Source: Ridgeia piscesae
Taxonomy: Eukaryota > Annelida > Polychaeta > Sabellida > Siboglinidae
Assembly: GCA_025642075.2 (NCBI GenBank)
Contig: JAODUO010000134.1
Location: 160,001 to 224,000, forward strand
Direction: 5' to 3'
Length of the DNA stretch: 64,000 nt
The notes beneath the pieces are model-generated. The model made no database searches and was not told the DNA's origin. It saw nothing but the letters and a program-made list of their open reading frames with translations. A program made the position numbers and the translations under genes. The first letter of the stretch is position 1; each line of letters begins with the position of its first letter. Positions 48,686-60,916 of this stretch are shown one piece after another.

Positions 48686-49495
48686 TATGTCCTTAATGTT
48701 GTTCCCCTCTACCCTCCTTTCTAGTTCACCTGTGCCTGTCCTTACCATGTGACCTGTAAATTTGTCCTATGTCCTTAATGTTGTTCCCTCTACCCTCCTT
48801 TCTAGTTCACCTGTGTCTGTCCTTACCATGTGACCTGTAAATTTGTCCTATGTCCTTAATGTTGTTTCCCTCTACCCTCCTTTCTAGTTCACCTGTGTCT
48901 GTCCTTACCATGTGACCTGTAAATTTGTCCTATGTCCTTAATGTTGTTCCCTCTACCCTCCTTTCTAGTTCACATGTGCCTGTCCTTACCATGTGACCTG
49001 TAAATTTGTCCTATGTCCTTAATGTTGTTTCCCTCTACCCTCCTTTCTAGTTCACCTGTGTCTGTCCTTACCATGTGACCTGTAAATTTGTCCTATGTCC
49101 TTAATTTGTTCCCTCTACCCTCCTTTCTAGTTCACCTGTGTCTGTCCTTACCATGTGACCTGTAAATTTGTCCTATGTCCTTAATGTTGTTCCCCTCTAC
49201 CCTCCTTTCTAGTTCACCTGTGTCTGTCCTTACCATGTGACCTGTAAATTTGTCCTATGTCCTTAATGTTGTTTCCCTCTACCCTCCTTTCTAGTTCACA
49301 TGTGTCTGTCCTTACCATGTGACCTGTAAATGTGTCCTATGTCCTTAATTTGTTCCCCTCTACCCTCCTTGCTAGTTCACCTGTGTCTGTCCTTATCATG
49401 TGACCTGTAAATGTGTCCTATGTCCTTAATTTGTTCCTCTCTACCCTCCTTTCTAGTTCACTTGTATCTGTCCTTACCAAGTGACCTGTCCATCT
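48686..49495. repeat. Minisatellite, 81-bp unit with a 3'-splice-site motif
   Basis: About ten copies of an approximately 81-bp unit: CTGTAAATTTGTCCTATGTC, CTTAATGTTGTTCCCTCTAC, CCTCCTTTCTAGTTCACCTG, TGTCTGTCCTTACCATGTGA. Each unit contains a textbook pyrimidine tract and TAG (CCCTCCTTTCTAG) followed 31 nt later by ACCT|GTAAAT, that is, an acceptor, a 31-nt exon-like stretch (FTCVCPYHVT in one frame) and a donor. There is no evidence that any copy is spliced in. Confidence 0.95.
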
Positions 49496-51584
49496 TGTCC
49501 AGCTTCTTTATAATCCTAATGTTAGGCTGCGTTCCATCCCAACCTGTCTTCTAGTCCATCATTCTTTTGTCTACCGACTTTGTTCTGGTATAGACAAACA
49601 AACAAAATGTTTCGTTGTCTATTTCCATACTGTGAATACCAGAAGAAATGCCGAGCGTATTACAAATAACGTGACCGACAAAGCCCAGTGACATTCAACA
49701 GATTTGAAGATTTCCCTACAAGTTTGTTAAATTCAGTGGGACACAAGGACCAATTTCACATGACAAACCCAGGTTATAAGCACAGAGGTTTGTGTGACTA
49801 ATGCATACAACAGCCACCAGGTGTCAGGCCTGTCTTTTGTTATTAATTATCACAAGTTGTGCTGTGCTGGTAAAGTTGACAGTCCAACCTGGGTGTGACT
49901 GGGACCGCGGTTCATGTGTTTAGAGGTCAACTGTGTAGGCTGGATATGAATATCTTTAGCCGTTGTTATCATTTCTCATGGGATATTTACAGGTAGGAAT
50001 GTTGTCGACTGTAATAACGTGTTACGTATCCGTGTTTTGCATCAGTATGAAACTTGTTTTGGATAAATTGAGAGTGTATGCAGAGTAACTGAGTATTATG
50101 CTGTGTAATTTGTAACACATCTGAGTGTGTAACTTGTAACACATCTGTGTGACCAAAACTGTACTTCTTTGTTAATAATGAATGACCTTTCAGACTTTGG
50201 TATTACAAAGTCATGACCCAATGTGGATTGACATGTTGTGCGTACATTGTAGGTGATTTTGTTTGACAAAGCATGGTTTAGTTTTGTTTACATATAGTTT
50301 TGTTGCCTTATCCAGGAAGTAAATGTCATGGTCTGTTTAGAATTAATTAAAACAATATTTTATCTATCATCATTGTAATGTTAGCATCACAACTGTATGT
50401 GCTTAAGGCTGTATATGCTTAGACACAATCTAATCAGCACACAGGGAGCATGACTTAGACATTTGACCATACAAACAGTGTGAGATACTACTGCAATAGA
50501 CAGAAATATCACAAGGCTGTTGCCAGTCATTTATTCATCAAAACAACTCCAGTAATTTGCTTTGTTCATGGCCAGTCACAACCGACATTGAGGCTTTTCC
50601 TGTGACAGTCCATATTGTTTCAATGTCGAGTCTGTCTGCCAGTGGACAACTTGTGTCCTTTATTCTCATGCTACACGGTCATCCCACCAATGGGTCTCTC
50701 TTAAAGTGTTCATTGCCACACATTTAGGGCCATTTAGATTGGGGCTATATGTTTATTGGGTCCGCTAGATTAGTGTTCTTGCTGTTCAGAACATCGTTCT
50801 GAGTCTGTATATGTCCAAAAAAAACGTACGTGCAACATCGGTTGTCTTTAAATTGACACTACCAAGAAAGCATCACAACTGTGTCTAGAGACTCGCCATT
50901 CAGACAGGTAATGTCTGCTTTCAGATTGGTAAAATATGTAGTTGGATGGATAAAAATGGCAGAGCCAAAAAAGCATATTTCAAATATATTGTCAATTATG
51001 CTTTGAAAACGTGTCACACTTGCATATTCATGGATTATTATGTAGTTCTGGACATATATGAACGTATAGAATGGCTTCTGGGTACAGGTCTTCAGATGGA
51101 TGTGTCTATCAGAACAATTTGTGACTGCATGGCAACAATTTTATCATGCACACAGACCTAGAAGGCGTGGCTTGTTACATGTGGAACCAATGTTGGGGTT
51201 TGCTGTTTAGGGAGTGGGAAATGGGTGGAGCTAGTGAAGGTGGAGGGGTGAAATAGGCACAAATGTGAAGCAAAGTATCCACTTTGTGCTGTAATTACAC
51301 AAATTCTATGAATTAAAGTAGAACATCTTTACCTGCATCCAAAGTACTAAAATTGCAAATGATTGTCTTCAGGTCCGGCCAGCTGACACAGGCTATAAAT
51401 GACATAGTTGCACTTTTGATAAACGTTTTGCACTTGTCATATTAACATTGACAGTGTGAGTGAGCTGTGGGGCCTCAGGCTTATGACTGGAACATGACAG
51501 GTATGTGACACAGGCTGTCAGGACACTGGCAGGACAGTGTGATGACAAGACAGTGTGACACCAGTCCACTATTTATATAGAGAA
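49496..51584. other. Intron sequence
   Basis: About 2.1 kb with no array, mobile element or exon I can support. A pair of GTAACACATCTG repeats occurs near 50110-50145. Confidence 0.45.
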
Positions 51585-54565
51585 TAGACAGTCCATTGAA
51601 GGTAGCTAGAGAATAGACAGTCCATTGAGGGTAGCTAAGAGAATAGACAGTCAATTGAAGGTAGCTAGAGAATAGACAGTCCATTGAGGGTAGCTAGAGA
51701 ATAGACAGTCCATTGAAGGTAGCTAGAGAATAGACAGTCCATTGAAGGTAGCTAGAGAATAGACAGTCCATTGAAGGTAGCTAGAGAATAGACAGTCCAT
51801 TGAAGGTAGCTAGAGAATAGGCAGTCCATTGAAGGTAGCTAGAGAATAGACAGTCCATTGAAGGTAGCTAGAGAATAGACAGTCCATTGAAGGTAGCTAG
51901 AGAATAGGCAGTCCATTGAAGGTAGCTAGAGAATAGACAGTCCATTGAGGGTAGCTAGAGAATAGACAGTCCATTGAAGGTAGCTAGAGCATAGACAGTC
52001 CATTGAGGGTAGATAGAGAATAGACAGTCCATTGAAGGTAGCTAGAGAATAGACAGTCCATTGAGGGTAGCTAGAGAATAGACAGTCCATTGAGGGTAGC
52101 TAGAGAATAGACAATCCATTGAAGGTAGCTAGAGAATAGACAGTCCATTGAAGGTAGCTAGAGAATAGACAGTCCATTGAGGGTAGCTAGAGAATAGACA
52201 GTCCATTGAAGGTAGCTAGAGCATAGACAGTCCATTGAGGGTAGCTAGAGAATAGACAGTCCATTGAAGGTAGCTAGAGAATAGACAGTCCATTGAAGGT
52301 AGCTAGAGAATTGACAGTCCATTGAAGGTAGCTAGAGAATTGACAGTCCATTGAAGGTAGCTAGAGAATAGACAGTCCATTGAGGGTAGCTAGAGAATAG
52401 ACAGTCCATTGAAGGTAGCTAGAGAATAGACAGTCCATTGAGGGTAGCTAGAGAATAGAGAGTCCATCTGAAGGTAGCTAGAGAATAGACAGTCCATTGA
52501 AGGTAGCTAGAGAATAGACAGTCCATTGAGGGTAGCTAGAGAATAGACAGTCCATTGAAGGTAGCTAGAGAATAGACAGTCCATTGAGGGTAGCTATAGA
52601 ATAGACAGTCCATTGAAGGTAGCTAGAGAATAGACAGTCCATTGAGGGTAGCTAGAGAATGGACAGTCCATTGAAGGTAGCTAGAGAATGGACAGTCCAT
52701 TGAAGGTAGCTAGAGAATAGGCAGTCCATTGAAGGTAGCCTAGAGAATAGGCAGTCCATTGAGGGTAGCTAGAGAATAGACAATCCATTGAAGGTAGCTA
52801 GAGAATAGACAGTCCATTGAGGGTAGCTAGAGAATGGACAGTCCATTGAAGGTAGCTAGAGAATTGACAGTCCATTGAAGGTAGCTAGAGAATAGGCAGT
52901 CCATTGAAGGTAGCCAGAGAATAGGCAGTCCATTGAGGGTAGCTAGAGAATAGACAATCCATTGAAGGTAGCTAGAGAATAGACAGTCCATTGAGGGTAG
53001 CTAGATAATGGACAGTCCATTGAAGGTAGCTAGAGAATAGACAGTCCATTGAGGGTAGCTAGAGAATAGACAGTCCATTGAAGGTAGCTAGAGAATAGAC
53101 AGTCCATTGAGGGTAGCTAGAGAATAGACAGTCCATTGAAGGTAGCTAGAGAATAGACAGTCCATTGAGGGTAGCTAGAGAATAGACAGTCCATTGAGGG
53201 TAGCTAGAGAATAGACAATCCATTGAAGGTAGCTAGAGAATAGACAGTCCATTGAAGGTAGCTAGAGAATAGACAGTCCATTGAGGGTAGCTAGAGAATA
53301 GACAGTCCATTGAAGGTAGCTAGAGAATAGACAGTCCATTGAGGGTAGCTATAGAATAGACAGTCCATTGAAGGTAGCTAGAGAATAGACAGTCCATTGA
53401 GGGTAGCTAGAGAATGGACAGTCCATTGATGGTAGCTATAGAATAGACAGTCCATTGAAGGTAGCTAGAGAATAGACAGTCCATTGAGGGTAGCTATAGA
53501 ATAGACAGTCCATTGAAGGTAGCTAGAGAATAGACAGTCCATTGAGGGTAGCTAGAGAATGGACAGTCCATTGAGGGTAGCTAGAGAATAGACAGTCCAT
53601 TGAAGGTAGCTAGAGATATGCAGTCCATTGAGGGTAGCTATAGAATAGACAGTCCATTGAAGGTAGCTAGAGAATAGACAGTCCATTGAGGGTAGCTAGA
53701 GAATGGACAGTCCATTGAAGGTAGCTAGAGAATAGACAGTCCATTGAAGGTAGCTAGAGAATAGACAGTCCATTGAAGGTAGCTAGAGAATAGACAGTCC
53801 ATTGAGGGTAGCTAGAGAATGGACAGTCCATTGAAGGTAGCTAGAGAATGGACAGTCCATTGAAGGTAGCTATAGAATAGACAGTCCATTGAAGGTAGCT
53901 AGAGAATAGACAGTCCATTGAGGGTAGCTAGAGAATAGAGAGTCCATTGAAGGTAGCTAGAGAATGGACAGTCCATTGAAGGTAGCTAGAGAATAGAGAG
54001 TCCATTGAGGGTAGCTAGAGAATAGGCAGTCCATTGAAGGTAGCTAGAGAATAGACAGTCCATTGAAGGTAGCTAGATAATAGACAGTCCATTGAAGGTA
54101 GCTAGAGAATAGACAGTCCATTGAAGGTAGCTAGAGAATAGACAGTCCATTGAAGGTAGCTAGAGAATAGACAGTCCATTGAAGGTAGCTAGAGAATAGC
54201 AGTCCATTGAGGGTAGCTAGAGAATAGAGAGTCCATTGAAGGTAGCTAGAGAATGGACAGTCCATTGAAGGTAGCTAGAGAATAGAAGTCCATTGAGGGT
54301 AGCTAGAGAATAGGCAGTCCATTGAAGGTAGCTAGAGAATAGACAGTCCATTGAAGGTAGCTAGAGAATAGACAGTCCATTGAAGGTAGCTAGAGAATGG
54401 ACAGTCAATTGAAGGTAGCTAGAGAATAGACAGTCCATTGAAGGTAGCTAGAGAATAGACAGTCCATTGAAGGTAGCTAGAGAATAGACAGTCCATTGAA
54501 GGTAGCTAGAGAATAGGCAGTCCATTGAAGATAGCTATAGAATGGACAATCCATTGGGGATAGTT
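51585..54565. repeat. Minisatellite, 29-bp unit, about 103 copies
   Basis: Units read GAATAGACAGTCCATTGAAG followed by GTAGCTAGA. Main variants: GAGGG for GAAGG, GGCAG, GGACAG or TGACAG for AGACAG, and CTATAGA for CTAGAGA. AAGG and AGGG subtypes often alternate, giving a 58-bp dimer in places. Very low divergence over 3 kb implies recent spread. It ends in three decayed units at 54530-54590. Confidence 0.97.
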
Positions 54566-55560
54566 GGCGAATGGACAGTCCATTGAGAGGAACTGGTTTA
54601 GAATTAAGAGTTATGGCTGTAACATCTGAGACTCCAACAAAACATCCTACATCCAGGGCCCAGGGGTGACATTGAGAGTCACGGCTGAGTGTTTTATATC
54701 TCAGACTACAACAGATAACTTACACAGACTCACAATGATAATAGTTATAGTGACCACTATGACAAGAGGTGATTTATAATGTCCATCATGGGATAACCAG
54801 TGAACTGGACACGAACTACCCAGTAGACAGTGTGTTTACACAGACACACAAGTCGAGTGTGCCACTGGTGGCATCCACCCGCCCCCACGTGTTTACTCCA
54901 CACCTGAGACCTGCTCCTTGTTGTCTGTGGGTAAACACACACACAGATACCGCCCGCGTCAAGATATCAACCCACTGCCGCTATCACTGAAGAACATATA
55001 TCTCCACTGGGTGTGTTTGATAATTACTCATAAAGTTTGCGTTGACTTTAATTTAACACCGGCGATTCGTGTAATTATGTTTTTATTGACGTCTACCTGA
55101 CTGAGTCAAGTAGATAAGGTCTGACATGTCCTTGAAGTGACAACGACTCGTGGTAGGTTCCTGTGCCAGGTAGGTGCCATGTAGAGGATGGTCATCTGTT
55201 TTTCAGGTTACTTAGTCGTCGCCAATTAGTTGACCAATTAGTGGTCAGTTCCGAGATAATAACCCTGAAGTAGACATGTTTATGTCTTCATAAACAGCTC
55301 CTTGCAAACTGGGCAGTGGACATGGTAGTGAAGTGGTCAAGTTCGGAAAATGAGTTAATTGGCCTGGACATCCCATTGTGGACATTGCTGACCTGTGGTT
55401 TTGTCCTCAAGTGACCAGTCCTGTGGCATCATCATCTTGAGATTGTGTTACATAAAGCACCCTGGGGTGACTAGGGGTTGATGCAGGTGCTCAGAGGGTG
55501 CATGGGTGTGGAATATATGTTAACAGTGCAAGTGTTATGGGTGGCTGCAGCAACCAAGCT
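54566..55560. other. Intron sequence
   Basis: About 1 kb without recognised features; small open frames at 54757-55100 are unremarkable. Confidence 0.4.
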
Positions 55561-56140
55561 TTTACAGTTGGGGGTTGGTTGATAGGGGGGGTTGTCAATG
55601 AGGGGGTTTATGACTGATGGAGTTGGTGATTGAAGTGGTTGATGAATGAGGGGTTAGTGGGTAAGGGAGTTGATGATTGAAGGGGTTGGTCGGTAAGGGA
55701 GTTGATGATTGAAGGGATTGGTGGGTAAGGGAGTTGATGATTGAAGGGGTTGGTGGGTAAGGGAGTTGACGATTGAAAGGGGTTGGTGGGTAAGGGAATT
55801 GGTGATTGAAGGGGTTGGTGGGTAAGGGAGTTGATGATTGAAGGGGTTGGTGGGTAAGGGAGTTGATGATTGAAGGGGTTGGTGTGTAAGAAAGTTGATG
55901 ATTGAAGGGGTGGTGGGTAAGGGAGTTGATGATTGAAGGTGTTGGTGGGTAAGGGAGTTGATGATTGAAGGGGTTGGTGTGTAAGAGAGTTGATGATTGA
56001 AGGGGTTGGTGAGTAAGGGAGTTGATGATTGAAGGGGTTGGTGGGTAAGGGAGTTGATGATTGAAGGGGTTGGTGGGTAAGGGAGTTGATGATTGAAGGG
56101 GTTGGTATGTAAGGGAGTTGATGAATATGGGGTTAATGGG
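55561..56140. repeat. Minisatellite, 32-bp unit (first block)
   Basis: About 16 copies of a 32-bp unit GGGGTTGGTGGGTAAGGGAG followed by TTGATGATTGAA, with GTGTGTAAG and GGTCGGTAAG variants. Confidence 0.95.
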
Positions 56141-56485
56141 TAAGGGAGTTGATGGATGAGGAGGTCAATAAATGAGAAGGTCGGTAGGTCAGAGGGCTGT
56201 TGGATGAGGATGCGATTGAGGGTATTGATGATTTAAGATATTGGTGAATAAGGGTGTTGATGGATGAAAGGGTTGATGAATGAGGGTGTTGATGGATGAA
56301 AGGGTTGATGAATGACGATGTTGGTTGATGAGTGTTGATGAATAAGGGTGTTGATGAATGAGGATGTTGGTGGGTTAGAGGGTTGGTGGATGAGGATATG
56401 AATATGAGGTTGATGATTGAGAGTGTTGGAGAATGAGTGGGGTTGATGAATAAGGGTGTTGGTGGATGAGGGGCTATATTTCTAA
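56141..56485. repeat. Degenerate minisatellite linking two 32-bp blocks
   Basis: Irregular copies of GATGAATGAGGGTGTTGATG with variable length connect the first and second 32-bp blocks, and all look related. A minus-strand open frame (56133-56498) follows from the repeat and is not a gene. Confidence 0.85.
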
Positions 56486-56684
56486 GGTAAGTGATCATTC
56501 TTACCCCTATCGCTCACGCAAATCACGCATCTGGGAAACGATTTATCGCTCACACTAATTATGATTATTGCTCCCATCACCAGACCACGTGACTAATAAG
56601 ATGACTGACATAGTAAATGATGCATTTAGTTGTACATGTGTAACCATGGATGTTTACGTAAACACAAGAAGCTAAATAAGATGA
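56486..56684. other. Unique island inside the 32-bp array
   Basis: About 200 bp of non-repetitive sequence with a duplicated ATCGCTCAC motif (about 56509 and 56545). It interrupts the array; it may be an insertion or the original sequence around which two arrays grew. Confidence 0.6.
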
Positions 56685-58145
56685 ATGAGGGTGTTGGTGG
56701 ATGAGAGAAGTGATGAATGCGGGTGTTGGTGGATGAAAGAGGTGATGAATGAGGGTGTTGGTGGATGAGAGAGGTGATGAATGCGGGTGTTGGTGGATGA
56801 GAAAAGTGATGAATGCAGGTGTTGGTGGATGAGAGAGGTGATGAATGCGGGTGTTGGTGGATGAGAAAGGTGATGAATGAGGGTGTTGGTGGATGAGAGA
56901 GGTGATGAATGCAGGTGTTGGTGGATGAGAAAGGTGATGAATGCGGGTGTTGGTGGATGAGAAAAGTTATGAATGCGGGTGTTGGTGGATGAAAGAGGTG
57001 ATGAATGTGGGTGTTGGTGGAAGAGAGAGGTGAAGAATGCGGGGGTTGGTGGATGAGAAAGGTGATGAATGCGGGTGTTGGTGGATGAGAAAAGTTATGA
57101 ATGCGGGTGTTGGTGGATGAAAGAGGTGATGAATGTGGGTGTTGGTGGATGAGAGAGGTGATGAATGCGGGTGTTGGTGGATGAGAAAGGTGATGAATGC
57201 GGGTGTTGGTGGATGAGAGAGGTGATGAATGCGGGTGTTGGTGGATGGATGAGAGAGGTGATGAATGTGGGTGTTGGTGGATGAGAGAGGTGATGAATGC
57301 GGGTGTTGGTGGATGAGAAAGGTGATGAATGAGGGTGTTGGTGGATGAGAGAGGTGATGAATGAGGGTGTTGGTAATTGAAAGAGGTGATGAATGAGGGT
57401 GTTGGTGGATGAGAGAGGTGATGAATGTGGGTGTTGGTGGATGAGAGAGGTGATGAATGTGGGTGTTGGTGGATGAGAGAGGTGATGAATGCGGGTGTTG
57501 GTGGATGAGAAAGGTGATGAATGAGGGTGTTGGTGGATGAGAGAGGTGATGAATGCAGGTGTTGGTGGATGAGAAAGGTGATGAATGCGGGTGTTGGTGG
57601 ATGAGAAAAGTGATGAATGCGGGTGTTGGTGGATGAAAGAGGTGATGAATGTGGGTGTTGGTGGATGAAAGAGGTGATGAATGTGGGTGTTGATGGATGA
57701 AAAAGGTGATGAATGCGGGTGTTGGTGGATGAGAGAGGTGATGAATGCGGGTGTTGGTGGATGGATGAGAGAGGTGATGAATGTGGGTGTTGGTGGATGA
57801 GAGAGGTGATGAATGCGGGTGTTGGTGGATGAGAAAGGTGATGAATGAATGAGGGTGTTGGTGGATGAGAGTGGTGATGAATGAGGGTGTTGGTGGATGA
57901 GAGAGGTGATGAATGAGTGTATTGGTGGATGAGAGACGTGATGAATGAGGGTATTGTTGGATGAGAGAGGTGATGAATGAGGGTGTTGGTGGATGAGAGA
58001 ACTGATGAATGAGGGTGTTTAAATGAGAGGATTGTGAATGAGGATATTGGTGGATGAGAGAGCTAATGAATGTTGGTGTTGTTTAAATGATGGGTTGATG
58101 ATTGAGGGTGTTGGTAGATGAGAGGGTTGATGGAAGACTGGGTGA
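56685..58145. repeat. Minisatellite, 32-bp unit (second block)
   Basis: About 45 copies of a 32-bp unit GAATGAGGGTGTTGGTGGAT followed by GAGAGAGGTGAT. Variants GCGGGTG, GTGGGTG, GCAGGTG and GAGAAAGGTG recur in repeated runs (for example GGATGGATGAG at about 57240 and 57750), indicating a block duplication of about 510 bp. The last units (58000-58145) are degenerate. Confidence 0.96.
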
Positions 58146-59326
58146 TAGCATCAAATAAGTGGAAGTGTTCTCAGTGATTACTGACATGTAACATTGTAAT
58201 ATTGTCTGCACATAATACCTTGTCAGCTGACTGCTCTGACTGCAGGTTGCAAACTAATTTTATAAGCTATATTTTTATAGCAAGGATTAATAACTGACAG
58301 CGAGAGGCTTGTCTAAACAGTTATAGCAACAATGCTTGGGAAGAAACTGTTAACTTCATTTTACGGAGATAATATTGATAGACAATTATTATTAACCAGA
58401 CCAAGTTATTAACAGAAAACATATTTAAATGTCCAGGCGTTATAGTGACTGTATCTATTGCAGAGCCATAGCACAGATAATCCGTCAGCTATACTGGTTA
58501 AATCATATATGGTTTACTATGTGAACAAAAACCTAGAGTCCTACCAAAAAGACGTTTCATGCGTTTAGTAATGTGATACCTGTCATTTATAATATAAGAA
58601 TTATAGTAACACTTCCATAGTGCTTATAGCCTCGAGAATTCAAGCTCAGAGGTGCAACAAAACCATTATGTATCATACGTGGGGACAGCAGGAGGCGCCA
58701 TTGGAGCATGGGTCCAGGAAACGTTTAGGGTGCAAATGCAATTTCAAGCAAATATGTGTAGAGTTCATTTCAAAATGTGGTAGTTTCAGATTATTTTATT
58801 GTACTGGGGAGTTGAATCAAGTTTTTGGGCATTAATAATGTTTAAATAGATAGGGATCTTTTGACTTGTGATTCAAGAGAATGATTGTGCATCATGTTAT
58901 TATTCACCCTGATGTCTAGTGAAAGTGCATGTTTGCCCAAATCTGTCAAATCCAGTTGATCTTTTTTCACCCGAAATTACATACCTACCAACTTTTGAGG
59001 TTTTAAATCCAAGGAAATCTGTGGTCGAATTAAATTCATCAACAAAATTAGGTGAATCTCAAAAGTATGATCCCACCGATTCAACATTGGAAGATGGATG
59101 GAAGCTGTTGGAGGTTGGAAGGGAACATTTGTGAGATTGTTTCTATCCCAGCAGGTCCACATAAATCTGGAAGACTAGTCACTACCGGAAAACGTCCTAG
59201 ATGGTTGGCAGGTGTAAGATTATAACGGCAAGATACATGCCACCATATTCCATCCAGAGATACCACAATGTATCTCCACTTGTAACTCATCTGGAAGGTG
59301 AAATTATGTTCCCTAGCTGCTTGCTA
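58146..59326. other. Intron sequence
   Basis: No array; short frames at 58620-58835 and 58919-59134 have no recognised domain. Nothing supported. Confidence 0.4.
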
Positions 59327-59414
59327 GCCATAGACAAATTAACCAGTGAAAATGTTATAAATTATAACATTTCTGCCCACAGTACTGATGTACACTGGTT
59401 AATTCGTCTATGGC
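59327..59414. repeat. Inverted repeat, 22-bp arms
   Basis: Arms 59327-59348 (GCCATAGACAAATTAACCAG...) and 59393-59414 are reverse complements with one mismatch. Between them lies a smaller palindrome, AATGTTATAAATTATAACATT-like, at about 59351-59371. Its last base is the first base of the next hairpin. Confidence 0.85.
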
Positions 59415-59506
59415 ATTATCTTTGTATCAGTTCATGACAGAATCATGGAATGGCTAAACTGTCTCATCATTCCATGATTCTGTCATGAACTGATACAAAG
59501 ATAATG
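59414..59506. repeat. Perfect 39-bp-arm hairpin
   Basis: Arms 59414-59452 and 59468-59506 are exact reverse complements around a 15-nt loop; the arm starts CATTATCTTTGTATCAGTTC. It abuts the preceding inverted repeat. The size and AT content resemble a foldback or MITE, or a pre-miRNA-like hairpin, but no family is recognised and expression is unknown. Confidence 0.9.
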
Positions 59507-60221
59507 ATCCATTTTATATGCAGCAGCATCTTCTGATTTGTTATGCATTGATCACCAGATGGAGCCACTGTGCCATCCTGCTTTTACGTGGGACAAGGGA
59601 AGATGTGGCCTTATACATATAGCACAAACACTCTTTAATCACAATTTTCCAGTGACATTTACGTGTGTTTATCTAAATGTCATGTTGTTGTCCTGTCTGT
59701 CACAGTGACCTGGTTTTTGGACAGTGGGACGCATTGGTTCGGAGGTGTTAGTGGAAATGCAGTTCCAATGCTGGAATTATTGGTGTTGCATGTGTGCCAT
59801 TTTCCATTACAAATAATGTGGAAAATATACAATATTAATAATTACAATTTTGACTTTTCCCATGTGTCAGTACTTACGAAGTTAATACCTTATTATGGGT
59901 CGTTTTATATTTCACCTCAAATTGCAGCGGTTTTTATATTTTTATATTTGTTAATGAATATATTTAATTCTTTAGCCAACAATAAAATGTTAGTATTAAT
60001 TATTCATCTATATATTTATATTATAGCTTATTTGCATTGTCTTTATATATTTATTTATTAACTCATTTATTTATTGTATTCATTCATGAAAACTGCAAGA
60101 TAGTGAGTTATCACTTTTAAGCAGTGTAAATTTGAAGAATTATTAATAATTACTAATAAACACAACAAGAGTTTTCATATGTCCTAACTCCATGTCCAGT
60201 GTCATCAATTGTCTTCCACAG
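59507..60221. other. Intron sequence
   Basis: AT-rich; the 132-codon frame at 59663-60061 is rich in Phe, Ile and Tyr, ends in low-complexity TTTAT and has no recognised motif, so it is not called. It ends in the acceptor GTCTTCCACAG at 60221. Confidence 0.4.
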
Positions 60222-60320
60222 AGGATGACGTGGACCTCCTCCACTCGAGGATGACGTCCACATCGAGAGAGGTTCAGCCCAGGAAGACACATTGGAGTCA
60301 TCTCAGTGCGTTTACAGCGG
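60222..60320 (+). CDS. AKAP13/ARHGEF28-like: Downstream exon of the AKAP13/ARHGEF28-like gene
   Basis: Acceptor TGTCTTCCACAG and consensus donor GCGG|GTAAGT. Only entry phase 1 is open: it encodes DDVDLLHSRMTSTSREVQPR and continues to HLSAFTA, exit phase 1. Entry fits the exon ending at 43057 (G+AG = Glu) across a 17-kb intron, and exit fits the exon at 60917. No family motif; a Ser/Thr/Arg linker. The two ends of that 17-kb intron belong together only by phase, so further exons inside it are possible. Confidence 0.6.
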
Positions 60321-60613
60321 GTAAGTGACATCATCTTTCCCCCAATTTACATATCCTATTCACAACATCACTTAAATGCATGCTTAACTTTGCAATAGAC
60401 TTGTATAGCTGTGTTTTTGTTTTATTTACTTTTAACACACAGAACGAGTGAGTTGTGTTTATTTGGTTGTAAATAGAAATAAAGAGGAAATGTATTTGTT
60501 GTCATCAAGCATTTGTTTATCCAGTAACTAATATTGTCATGTTGCATTAATGTGAATTTCTGCCATGTGAATTTCCCATTTTGGACCATTAAAGGTTATA
60601 GTGTTGTACTGGA

Positions 60614-60757
60614 TTGCGTTGCGTTGTAGTTGTGTTGCGTTGCGTTGCGTTGCGTTGCGTTGCGTTGCGTTGCGTTGCGTTGCGTTGCGTTGCGTTGCGT
60701 TGCGTTGCGTTGCGTTGCGTTGCGTTGTTGCGTTGCGTTGGGTTGGGTTGGGTTGTA
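60614..60757. repeat. (TGCGT)n pentanucleotide array
   Basis: About 25 units of TGCGT between 60614 and 60740, grading into TGGGT. It lies in the intron between the exons ending at 60320 and starting at 60917. Confidence 0.97.
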
Positions 60758-60916
60758 TTGTAACTTCTTAAAATTCATGATATTTTGAAAAAGAAAACAA
60801 ATTGAAAAAGTCTTCAAACAATTATTTCAGCCTCTTTTTTATGTAAACATTTGTAAATGTAACAAGTTGTAAAAGTTATCTGTGAAAGAGATTGACATGG
60901 GGTTGATGCGTCACAG

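Noticed and set aside
59663..60061. 132-codon plus-strand frame with hydrophobic stretches
   Set aside because: Hydrophobicity comes from T-rich codons in low-complexity AT DNA; no splice signals or motif fit the surrounding gene.
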